NCBI RefSeq assembly: GCF_000331305.1
Contig: NZ_KB217478.1
Location: 7,342,317 to 7,406,316, forward strand
DNA: 64,000 nt
Direction: 5' to 3'
Source: Calothrix sp. PCC 7103
GTDB lineage: Bacteria > Cyanobacteriota > Cyanobacteriia > Cyanobacteriales > Nostocaceae
Positions 25,650 through 33,805 of this stretch are shown here, piece after piece (positions within the stretch are counted from its first letter, which is position 1; every line of letters begins with the position of its first letter). The translations under genes and the position numbers were made by a program. The notes beneath the pieces are model-generated. The model saw only the letters and a program-made list of their open reading frames with translations, had not been told where the DNA came from and did no database searches.

Positions 25650-27545
25650 ATGAGCAATCAAAAAGCCCTGGCTCGAAAGTCTACATTAACCAATACAGAA
25701 ACCCAAGATAATCAATTTAAAGGTCTTGGGTTTGCCGTACAAAAAAAATCAGATATCGAAACCCATAAATCCGACTTAAATACCCAACTAAAGCAAGCAA
25801 AAAGCTTTGGTCACAGTATTACCAAATTGGCAGGTCAAGAGGGTTGTGGTGCATCGCCACAAACCAGAGGATTAAGTATACAAGCTAAATCAATTAATAT
25901 ATCTCCTAATTTGAATACAGTGATTCAAAAGGGTTCATCCGGCACAGTTGCAAGCCAACATAATTCCCAAGAAGATTCTCAGACAAGTGAAATAGCGCAG
26001 ATTGAACCCAATTATGATTTAATTCACATGTTAAAACAAAATAACTGGAATTGGTTTAACTTAAAGGAAAAATTCGCCTATAAAAAAGAGAATGAAACAA
26101 ACGATGAATACAATCGTAACTTGAACATCATGACAAAATTAGTGGAGCAGCGTGGTAAATTAGTAAAAAGAATATCGGAGGATACTATCGAAAAAATAAA
26201 ACAAGACCATAAAAATCAAAAAGATGAAAACCTTGATATTGAAGCACTACAACCTGGTAGCCAGACTCCTACATCAGATATAGATATTACTTTTCAGATA
26301 TCTGGGCATCCAGAATATGAATATGAACTTGTGAAAAAATTTAACGAAATATTTATGGAAGAATATAAAGTAACGCCAGGTGTAATGTTAGATACAAATG
26401 CTTATACAAGCGGCTTTATGCCTACAGATGATTTGGATAAAAAGTTTTTGTATAAAGATAAATTTGAACGCCAGTCCGCCGACGAAAGACTCTTGATTAA
26501 CGAAGCAAAAGTCCAAAAACATCGAATACAGTTAGCATTATCATTTTTACCAATTCGGCAACACTTTGGTAATGGTAACGACCCACAAAAAACATGGGAT
26601 GATTTTAAGGAAAAGACATCAGATGAACTAGAGCGCTACTTGGAAGACGCTGCTTCGAAAAATAAAACTAATGCCGTAGATATTAGGCTACACTTAGTTT
26701 CCCCTGCATTGAGTGACGTAGACGCAATCTTTAAAGAAACGGATGAATTATACAGCGACACTCAAAAGGAAATTAAAACGAAAAAAGAAGGACAGGATCT
26801 AGATAGTCAAGTTAAAAGTGATATAGAAAACGACTCAAAATCTAAAGATTTACATTTAGATACGCAAGCTAAAGATGCACTGTATGTTGACTCTCTACAA
26901 AAAGTTTCTGACATATTAAAAAAATTAAAAGCTAATGCAAAAAGCCTCAATGAACCTAACTCTGAAAAGCGCGAGCAGGTATTAAAAGAACGTGCCAAGC
27001 TCATCATAGAATTTGAAAAAGAACAAGGAAAAGCTCTAATATACGCTAATGAAGCTTACTTTAGCGGTGGAGCAGCATATCATGTAGTCAAAGGAATGCA
27101 AGGAGGTACGGATGTTAATCTTGGTCGTCAACAAAAAATGCAATCATTATTAATGAATATTGGATATAAATTGCAGCACTTTAAGCACAAAAACGACAAC
27201 AATGGAAGAGGAAGAGCGCTCATAGATACTTCTAAATATGGTCAACGTGTATCCGATTTGGCCTTAGCTCAAAATGCAAAAAGTGAAGAAGCTGAGAACA
27301 ATTTATTAAGTAATATATCAGAAGAATCTAAACAAATTCTTAATAACGAAATTACGCTTGTTACGAGCTATAAAAAAGGTGAAATGCATAAAACGCCTAC
27401 AGCAAAAGAAGATGCAGCAGTGAAAGATTTTCCAGACATGACAATGAATAAAGTTGAAACAGCATTTTTGGAAATCGCACGCAAAACATTAGGCCCCTAC
27501 TATTGGGATAAATTCAAGACTAAAGGCAGATTATGGGAAATTTAG
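25650..27545 (+). CDS. CIS cargo effector: shared leader + possible nucleotidyltransferase domain
   Basis: This 631-residue protein is the largest cargo gene. The leader is the variant form NQFKGLGFAVQ (residues 21-31), then DLNTQLKQAKSFGHSITKL, closest to the DUF4157 protein's leader. Mid-protein, LQPGSQTPTSDIDITFQISG resembles the GS...D-x-D metal site of nucleotidyltransferases, though the G-to-D spacing is short. A long helical charged region (~340-480) follows, then FSGGAAYHVVKGMQGGTDVN. No family is firmly recognised. The sequence from 25342 to 30516 lacks any GGCGCC site, unlike the rest of the window. An ISL3 element lies 21 bp after the stop. Confidence 0.7.
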   Translation: MSNQKALARKSTLTNTETQDNQFKGLGFAVQKKSDIETHKSDLNTQLKQAKSFGHSITKLAGQEGCGASPQTRGLSIQAKSINISPNLNTVIQKGSSGTVASQHNSQEDSQTSEIAQIEPNYDLIHMLKQNNWNWFNLKEKFAYKKENETNDEYNRNLNIMTKLVEQRGKLVKRISEDTIEKIKQDHKNQKDENLDIEALQPGSQTPTSDIDITFQISGHPEYEYELVKKFNEIFMEEYKVTPGVMLDTNAYTSGFMPTDDLDKKFLYKDKFERQSADERLLINEAKVQKHRIQLALSFLPIRQHFGNGNDPQKTWDDFKEKTSDELERYLEDAASKNKTNAVDIRLHLVSPALSDVDAIFKETDELYSDTQKEIKTKKEGQDLDSQVKSDIENDSKSKDLHLDTQAKDALYVDSLQKVSDILKKLKANAKSLNEPNSEKREQVLKERAKLIIEFEKEQGKALIYANEAYFSGGAAYHVVKGMQGGTDVNLGRQQKMQSLLMNIGYKLQHFKHKNDNNGRGRALIDTSKYGQRVSDLALAQNAKSEEAENNLLSNISEESKQILNNEITLVTSYKKGEMHKTPTAKEDAAVKDFPDMTMNKVETAFLEIARKTLGPYYWDKFKTKGRLWEI

Positions 27546-27790
27546 TAGGTAGGCGTAAAAAAAAACGGTTCTTGTCAAGTTTTGGTGAAAGCTTTGGAAA
27601 CGTTCTTGGCAGAGGGCAGTAGGCAGAGGGCAGAAGGAAGGAGTAAGGGTGAAGACATTTAATAACATTAAAATTTGGAGCTTTATTTTTGTCTCGGTGA
27701 CTAAATTTTATAGTCAATAAGATAAAACTAAAGCTCCAACAAGCTTTTAGAGGTTGGATTACATCACGCTAAAAATTCAGTTTTTTGAGA

Positions 27791-28156
27791 CTATTTCTTT
27801 ACTCCAGCAGTTAGTTTGTTTAAGGTTGCAACCAATATACTTTGCATTTCTTCCACCTCGTTCATGATGGTCGTAAAACGATTTTTGTTGTCAAGTATAT
27901 CTACCTCTTGAGCAATTATAAATTGGGTATCTAATTCTCGTAGTGAGCCTAAAGCAATATATAAGAATTTTATATATTCTTGCCTTGATTGCCGACCATA
28001 ACCTTCAGCAATATTAGACGCTACTGATACTGCTGAACGCCGTATTTGACTTGTCAAACCATATAATTCATGTTTTGGAAATGCTTGAGTAAACTTATAG
28101 CAATGGATAGCTAGTTGTACTGCCCTTTTCCATACAAATTGGTTTCGGTAACTCAT
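27791..28156 (-). CDS. Four-helix-bundle (S23/IVS-type) protein, IS passenger
   Basis: This 121-residue protein is of the four-helix-bundle family first known from 23S rRNA intervening sequences. Signature segments are FVWKRAVQLAIHCYKFTQAF, then ELYGLTSQIRRSAVSVASNI, AEGYGRQSRQEYIKFLYIAL and the GSLRELDTQ turn. Stand-alone copies are common in cyanobacteria; the molecular role is unclear. Here it lies within the ISL3 ends, 167 bp after the transposase gene and in the same direction, so it would move with the element. No rRNA gene is nearby. Confidence 0.88.
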   Translation of the reverse strand: MSYRNQFVWKRAVQLAIHCYKFTQAFPKHELYGLTSQIRRSAVSVASNIAEGYGRQSRQEYIKFLYIALGSLRELDTQFIIAQEVDILDNKNRFTTIMNEVEEMQSILVATLNKLTAGVKK

Positions 28157-28323
28157 AGTTAAGTTGGAAAGCAGAAGATTTGAAGATTTGAAGTAGAACT
28201 AATTATATGTTTTTTATACTTAGGTTTGTCTTCACTAAGTTAGATTAATTAATGATTGTTATTATTTGGTTATTAATATTTACAAAAATATATTTGTACC
28301 TAGCAAATCGAGTCAACTTAAAT

Positions 28324-29997
28324 TTAGATTTGTAACAAAAATCGTCTAGTTAGCAAGTCTAGTTTTGCACGACCATACATTTGTCTTTTCAGCATTTTAA
28401 GTCGATTAATTTGTCCTTCGACAGGTCCATTACTCCAAGGCGTTGTCAAAGCAGCTTTGACCGCGTTGTAATCTTCAAGCAAGCTTTTGGCAAAGCGATG
28501 GAAAGGTGATAAAATGCTGTTGTAAGCAACAGTCAGCCAAGTATCTAATTCTTCTTGTTGTCGTTGACGGATAAGAGATATAAAATTTTCTGCTAACTCA
28601 ATTCCTTCTCTTAAGCTTGGGCTTTGTGCTTTTAAAGACACGACTAATTCTTCTCGCTCAGACTCTGAAACACCAGAATCAGAGCTACCTAAAATTAGCC
28701 ATGTTACGCTATAAGGAGTGAGAGGTTTTCTTGATGGTTTAACAATTTTTGGTAGGCGTACAGTTGACAATCTCTGCCGTTTTTTTAAACCTTGGCATTC
28801 GCGTAAACGTGCGGTGTAACGAGTTAAAGTAGCATAGCTACCAACATATCCTTGTTGTTTAATTTCTTCAAATATTATTTTAGTTTCACGACAGCCTTCA
28901 TTCCATCGTTTTATGATGTAATCTTGATAAGGCTTTACTAAACCTCGACCTTTATCACTACGCCCCCGGCGCTCTACAAAAGTCGGATTACGGAGATTAC
29001 GGAAAACTGTTGTGCGACTAATACCAAGCCTTTGAGCAATAACTCCCGCATTCATTCCTTGACTATGTAGCTCCCAAGTTTTTTGATGATTTTCTTTTCT
29101 TTTGGCACGACGTTGTTCTGCTTTTTGTTTTTGTTTAACTGGTGGTGGTGCTTCGGTTGGAGAAGTGACAACAACGATGTTTTCTTCATCCCTAATTACA
29201 GAAGCTTGATTTTGTAATTGTTCGACTTCTTTCAAGTCTTTACTATATATCCCAAACACTTCATAAAGCGTTTGAGCTAAATTTTGTAGTAAGTGAAAGC
29301 GGTCTGCAACTTGAATTGCATCGGGTGCGCCTTCTTTAATTCCTTTTTCATAAGCTTTCGCTCTGTCTCGTGAAACAATCTGAATACCAGGATTTTCTTT
29401 TAACCATGAGCTTAAGGTTTCAGATGAACGGTCTTTTAATAATGTAACAGGTTGATTATTTTCTAAATTAACAACGATAGTACCGTAAGTTTTGCATTTA
29501 CGAAAACAAAAATCATCTACCCCTATAATTTTTAGAGAATCAGGTGATGGTAAAGGTATTCTACGAACTAAATTTAATAGCGTATTACGACTTGTGTTTA
29601 AGCCTAATTTTTGTGATAATCTGAATCCTGCTGCACCACCTGATGCTAAACCTATCGCAGTTAATCGAGACGCTAATCTCATAGTTCGACGTGCCCACGG
29701 AGCCACAATATCTGTTAATCTTTCAGTAAATATTCGTCTTTTACATTCCGTATTGATGCAAAAAAATTTCCTCACACGCAGTTGAAGTAAAGTACCATAG
29801 TTCGCCCATGATAAATCAGCTATTTTACGCTCATAGTGGCTATGAATTTTATGTGTTGCCTCATTGCAGACTGGACATTTAACTGCTGTTTGTACTGAAG
29901 AAACAAGCACGATTACCTCCCTTCGCTCCTCGTCAATATTACAACTTTCAAGCAGGAGAAGATTTTTATCTGGTAATAAGCTTTTTAGTACTTCCAT
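28324..29997 (-). CDS. ISL3-family transposase
   Basis: This 557-residue protein has the full ISL3 layout: an N-terminal zinc-binding region (VKCPVCNEATHKIHSHYERK, then FFCINTECKRRIFTERL), a helix-turn-helix (RLGISRTTVFRNLRNPTFVE), and the DDE-type catalytic parts LKIIGVDDFCFRKCKTYGTI, VSRDRAKAYEKGIKEGAPDA and the C-terminal WSNGPVEGQINRLKMLKRQM. Both DDE acids and the final glutamate are present, so it looks functional. It is intact, with no frameshift. Confidence 0.95.
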   Translation of the reverse strand: MEVLKSLLPDKNLLLLESCNIDEERREVIVLVSSVQTAVKCPVCNEATHKIHSHYERKIADLSWANYGTLLQLRVRKFFCINTECKRRIFTERLTDIVAPWARRTMRLASRLTAIGLASGGAAGFRLSQKLGLNTSRNTLLNLVRRIPLPSPDSLKIIGVDDFCFRKCKTYGTIVVNLENNQPVTLLKDRSSETLSSWLKENPGIQIVSRDRAKAYEKGIKEGAPDAIQVADRFHLLQNLAQTLYEVFGIYSKDLKEVEQLQNQASVIRDEENIVVVTSPTEAPPPVKQKQKAEQRRAKRKENHQKTWELHSQGMNAGVIAQRLGISRTTVFRNLRNPTFVERRGRSDKGRGLVKPYQDYIIKRWNEGCRETKIIFEEIKQQGYVGSYATLTRYTARLRECQGLKKRQRLSTVRLPKIVKPSRKPLTPYSVTWLILGSSDSGVSESEREELVVSLKAQSPSLREGIELAENFISLIRQRQQEELDTWLTVAYNSILSPFHRFAKSLLEDYNAVKAALTTPWSNGPVEGQINRLKMLKRQMYGRAKLDLLTRRFLLQI

Positions 29998-30388
29998 ATT
30001 ATAATGAAATCTAATATACTAGTATAAATATTTATTATTTTTATTTTAAAACTAAAAAATTATACAGTCAAATGTCTTCACCCTTACTCCTTCCTTCTGC
30101 CCTCTGCCTACTGCCCTCTGCCAAGAACGTTTCCAAAGCTTTCACCAAAACTTGACAAGAACCAAAAAAACAACTAGATCAAGAACTGTAAATAGCTTAA
30201 ACGCTTGTATTTAAAGCATTTGCGGCACTTTACATAAGTTTACATGGCTCGGTTTAATTATGCCTACCTACTTATAGGACTCCTATTTGATTTGGGTGCG
30301 GCTCTTTTAGAAAGACAAAGGATGAGTCAGACAACCATTGGGAGTGATGGTGGAGTCGTTGAACAACGAGCTTGTTGCACTCGTTTCA

Positions 30389-30610
30389 TTAAAGGAACAC
30401 TTCTGTACAATGGTACCGGCTCTGTTGTTTGATGTGATGACCGTAACGTTCTGTCTGACTGAAAGATGCTTTTAAGTCTGGTTGCTGTGATAGAGTTTTT
30501 AGTTGCATGGTAAACGGGCGCCGTTGAAGCATTCCGGAATCTAAGCTATTTATAGAATGAGGCGTTTTTTGCTTCTTTTTTTCCTCACGCTGGTACATTC
30601 GGCTACGCAT
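30389..30610 (-). pseudogene. Truncated duplicate of a cargo effector start (leader only)
   Basis: Codons 1-~57 match the 24515-25429 effector almost exactly, including GMLQRRPFTMQ and FSQTERYGHH. The match breaks at about 30434, after which 15 unrelated codons (IKQQSRYHCTEVFL) run to a stop. The homology continues upstream through the shared promoter (to about 30725). The result is an orphan promoter-plus-leader cassette without a toxin domain. Confidence 0.9.
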
Positions 30611-30690
30611 ATATATGTTCTCACTTAAGTAAAAAAAGAATACCCTACTTTTACAATAGAACCATTATTGGGTGTGTCAACATCAAAGAC

Positions 30691-30743
30691 TAGACTAAAG
30701 TCTAATCTTTTACCAAGTTTTACTAAATCAATTAAGCTATAAT
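30691..30743 (+). promoter_or_regulatory. Cargo promoter element 4
   Basis: The palindrome TAGACTAAAGTCTA (30691-30704) is 47 bp before a consensus -10 TATAAT (30738-30743) in the context TTAAGCTATAATTTAATG. It drives the 30865 gene; the same region, read leftwards, precedes the orphan leader. Confidence 0.75.
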
Positions 30744-30864
30744 TTAATGTAAATATATATTTTATCAATATTTTATGCAAATAAACATATGCAAGTAAAC
30801 ATATGCAAGTAAACAAAATGTTTATTGTGTAAAATATTTTAGTCTTTTCAAAGAAGGCTCTCAT

Positions 30865-32574
30865 ATGTTAAGTCAATATAAGACTATTCAGAGAAAAATT
30901 AATCAAGAAATATCTAATTTAGAAACCCAGAACATTTTTCAGGGAAATTCCCCATTGATGCAATCTGAGGTACAAAAAAAATTAGACCTAAATCAATCAT
31001 TGAAGCAGGCTGATAAGTATGGGCATAAACTTAGTAAACAACACCTTCCTAATAGTGCGAATACAACAGTAGTACAGTCAAAGAAGGAGCTTAACAAGCC
31101 AATCCAATGCAATAGTCCAACCTCCGAACGATTTCCACCCACTCAACAAGAAAGGACTCCAGACCCTCTAGACTCTCTTCTAGACGGTATAATCGCAAAC
31201 AGTCCTATACCAAGATCCGAACTATTTCCACCCGCTCCAAGCAGCATACCATCAGCGACTACAGAACCCCCCACACGAGGAGCTTCACTCGCTGCAAACC
31301 GCAACCGCAAACCATTAGCGACAACAACAACCCCCGAACAAGTTCCACCCCCACGAGTATCTTTACACAATCCAAACGCAATACCATTAGCAACTACACC
31401 AACCCCCGAACAAGGACGAAAAGTCAATAAACTACGACGTATTACGTCAAAACAATTTCCACAAAGCAGACAGTCTCTTGAACTAGAGAATGTTGTAGCT
31501 AATATTGAACTGCTTCCATTTTTAGAAAAACTTGAGGCAGAAAAAGAGCAAGAACTGGAAGCACTAAGGGGAGAGAAACAGCCCGAACCTTATAAGGGTG
31601 AAGAAGGTGTCGGGAAAGACACGCGCTTAATGGTTGAAGACCCTAGGTTCAGAACTGGTTATGGATATGAACGTGGATACGGGTATCAACCTGGATATAA
31701 ATTAGAACGTGAGTCAGATAAAAAAGACTTACCCCAAAGATTGGGACCTAAAGGTAAAAAAGCTGTTGGAGGTTATAAAAAACAACAACAAGAAGAACTC
31801 AAAGCTGATACAGGCTACTACACGGCTCATGCTATAACTAATCTGCTGCCATTTGTTGGCACTGGTAAGCATGCAACTAGTACATATCACGAAGGAAAGC
31901 GACAAAAAGTTAGTGAGATGGTCGCTAATAATTGTGCTGATGAACTTACACAAAGTATAGCTACGGGTCTTGCAAAAGATCACAATAAACAAAAATTAGT
32001 ACATGGAGTTCAGGCTGCTGCAGGCGGTGCTCTGACAATTGCCGGACCAAGCGCAATACCCGGCACAGTATTAAAACATGGCATTAGCGCAGTAGGCCCC
32101 AGTGCAGCCGCCGTTAGTGCAGTAGGTCCGAGTGTAACTGGGGCAGGGAAAGTTCCTGGATTATTTGCCGACGACCGTAAAACACGTTTAGCAAGTGTCC
32201 TGCCGCAACAGAATGGCGAAGATGATAGCGCGCATAAGAAAAAAGTAGACGACGCAAATAGCGCACTTGTGAGCTTGGGCCGACATGACCCTGATTTTGC
32301 ACGGGCAATGCTTACACATTTAAGTCAGCCAGAACTGACGCAACCACAACAAGTAATCTCCGCATTAGGTGGCAATAAAGGAAAGCAAGACACAAGTAGT
32401 GGTGTCGTTGAAGAGCATACAATCAAACTAAGCGATGTTCGCCGATTTGAAGCATCCGAAGAAGCTAGGCTGCGTCAGCGTGGTAGAATGAAGAAAGCAG
32501 TAGATGGTAGTGAATTAGACAGTCTAACAACTCTTAGAGAAAGCGAAAAGAAAAAATGGTATGAACATCAGTAA
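30865..32574 (+). CDS. CIS cargo effector: shared leader + region with hydrophobic segments
   Basis: This 569-residue protein has a diverged leader: IFQGNSPLMQ at about 29-38, then DLNQSLKQADKYGHKLSKQH, followed by TVVQSKK and KPIQCN. Residues ~75-200 are a proline/threonine-rich linker with repeats around ATTTTPEQVPPPRV. The C-terminal half has a Tyr/Gly patch (GYGYERGYGYQPGYKLE), then alternating Ala/Gly hydrophobic stretches (HGVQAAAGGALTIAGPSAIP, SAVGPSAAAVSAVGPSV) and a charged helical end. Hydrophobic pairs of this kind could insert in membranes, but no known pore-forming family is recognised. There is no GGCGCC site in the gene. Confidence 0.7.
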   Translation: MLSQYKTIQRKINQEISNLETQNIFQGNSPLMQSEVQKKLDLNQSLKQADKYGHKLSKQHLPNSANTTVVQSKKELNKPIQCNSPTSERFPPTQQERTPDPLDSLLDGIIANSPIPRSELFPPAPSSIPSATTEPPTRGASLAANRNRKPLATTTTPEQVPPPRVSLHNPNAIPLATTPTPEQGRKVNKLRRITSKQFPQSRQSLELENVVANIELLPFLEKLEAEKEQELEALRGEKQPEPYKGEEGVGKDTRLMVEDPRFRTGYGYERGYGYQPGYKLERESDKKDLPQRLGPKGKKAVGGYKKQQQEELKADTGYYTAHAITNLLPFVGTGKHATSTYHEGKRQKVSEMVANNCADELTQSIATGLAKDHNKQKLVHGVQAAAGGALTIAGPSAIPGTVLKHGISAVGPSAAAVSAVGPSVTGAGKVPGLFADDRKTRLASVLPQQNGEDDSAHKKKVDDANSALVSLGRHDPDFARAMLTHLSQPELTQPQQVISALGGNKGKQDTSSGVVEEHTIKLSDVRRFEASEEARLRQRGRMKKAVDGSELDSLTTLRESEKKKWYEHQ

Positions 32575-32695
32575 AACACAAACAAAGTGCGGTTATGTTA
32601 TGAGGGTTTTTCTACAACTTTATGCAAATTGGCGCCGAAAGCTAAACTTTTTGTAAAATCAAAATTGGCTTATCCTATTGGTGAAAATAAAAAAT

Positions 32696-32749
32696 TAGAC
32701 TTTAGTCTAGTTATTGAGAGGATTTTCAATAAATCTGTTGAGCTATAAT
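32696..32749 (+). promoter_or_regulatory. Cargo promoter element 5
   Basis: The palindrome TAGACTTTAGTCTA (32696-32709) is 48 bp before TATAAT (32744-32749), in the context CTGTTGAGCTATAATTTTG. It precedes the DUF4157 gene and resembles element 1 most closely around the -10 box. Confidence 0.75.
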
Positions 32750-32841
32750 TTTGAGTATTGTAATTATTATAGCTATAGTTTTCGATAGTTTGTAACGAAG
32801 AATAAATAATTTATTGTTCAATATTATACGCGGAACAAACA

Positions 32842-33711
32842 ATGAGTACTCAACAACTTCTTCAGAAAAAGTCTACCTATACAAACACTGCTACCCTCAA
32901 TAATCAGTTTGAAGGTCGCGGGTTTGCTGTGCAACACAAGTCAATCGAAGAGGAAAAAGATTTAAAAAGTCAATTAAAGCAGGCGAAACGCTTTGGTCAC
33001 AGTATTAGCCAAATGAAGTCTGAGTCTGCTCCATCTTCTCAACAAAGCCAAAGTAGTCAAACATCTTCTGCTTCTCGCAGTTCCATGCCAGCACCTGTTC
33101 GGTCAAAGATGGAAAACTCTTTTGGAACGAGTTTTAGTGATGTTAACATCCATGCTGACAGCCCTCAAGCTACCTCAATCGGCGCCTTAGCTTTTACTCA
33201 AGGCAATAATGTTCACTTTGCCCCAGGACAATATAATCCACAAAGTTCTTCTGGACAAGCTCTGTTAGGACATGAATTAACTCACGTGGTACAACAAAGG
33301 TCTGGAAGAGTTTCTGTACCTAGCCAAAGTAAAGGCGCCCCTATTAATGCTGACCCAAGTTTAGAATCTGAAGCTGACCAAATAGGCGCCAAAGCTGCTC
33401 AAGGTCAACAGGTACAAGTTCCTGGCTCAACTAGTAATTTTAAGACTATTCCGCCAGTTGGAAGCATTCCGCCAGTTCAAAATAGTACTCAACCCGTTCA
33501 ATGCTTCTTGCCTATGTTAATGGGTGGGTTAAATGCTTTAGGAGCAGTAGGAGGAATGATGGGTGGCGGTGGTGGTCAACAACAAGGCGGAGGTGGTGGC
33601 GGCGGTATGATGCAAGGTATTGGTGGAGCGCTTGGCGGCATGTTTGGTCCGCTTGGCGGAATGGCTGGCGGTATGTTGGGTGGTCTTGCTGATAGCTTTT
33701 TAGGTGGTTAA
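32842..33711 (+). CDS. eCIS core-domain DUF4157 protein with cargo leader
   Basis: This 289-residue protein has three parts. Residues ~21-60 are the cargo leader (NQFEGRGFAVQ, DLKSQLKQAKRFGHSISQM). Residues ~80-165 are the DUF4157 'eCIS core' domain: PVRSKMENSFGTSFSDVNIH, ALAFTQGNNVHFAPGQYNP, and LLGHELTHVVQQRSG with the zincin-like HELTH at 144-148. The last ~70 residues, after PVQCF, are a Gly/Met-rich hydrophobic region (LGGMFGPLGGMAGGMLGGLA). DUF4157 proteins are the most constant cargo-related genes of eCIS loci and may be a protease or a loading factor. The shared leader ties this protein to the neighbouring effectors. Confidence 0.92.
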   Translation: MSTQQLLQKKSTYTNTATLNNQFEGRGFAVQHKSIEEEKDLKSQLKQAKRFGHSISQMKSESAPSSQQSQSSQTSSASRSSMPAPVRSKMENSFGTSFSDVNIHADSPQATSIGALAFTQGNNVHFAPGQYNPQSSSGQALLGHELTHVVQQRSGRVSVPSQSKGAPINADPSLESEADQIGAKAAQGQQVQVPGSTSNFKTIPPVGSIPPVQNSTQPVQCFLPMLMGGLNALGAVGGMMGGGGGQQQGGGGGGGMMQGIGGALGGMFGPLGGMAGGMLGGLADSFLGG

Positions 33712-33805
33712 CAAGGGTTTTTGATGTGGGATGGCAGGGTGGTTTAATACAGCCTGATAAAAATTCAAATGGGGTTAAACTCCTCATCCTCTCATCCACC
33801 ATTAC

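Larger units (their letters stand above)
27567..30163 (-). mobile_element. ISL3-family insertion element with perfect 94-bp inverted ends and passenger gene
   Basis: The ends 27567-27660 and 30070-30163 are exact reverse complements over 94 bp, starting GGTTCTTGTCAAGTTTTGG. They are flanked by identical 8-mers AAAAAAAC (27559-27566 and 30164-30171); 8 bp is the target duplication length of ISL3 elements. The 2597-bp unit carries the transposase and a four-helix-bundle gene. Part of each end is built of GGCAGAG-type heptamers. Perfect ends and duplication indicate a recent insertion. Confidence 0.9.

Noticed and set aside
27791-28156. IVS-type gene as a sign of an rRNA operon
   Set aside because: No rRNA sequence is nearby; the gene lies within ISL3 ends and stand-alone copies are common.
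30244-30432. 62-codon plus-strand frame after the IS element
   Set aside because: No family likeness or ribosome site, and it ends at the breakpoint of the duplicated leader; 30172-30433 is best left as unassigned sequence.
33501-33692. Trp/Arg-rich frame in the DUF4157 gene tail
   Set aside because: It is a shadow frame of the Gly/Met-rich coding region.
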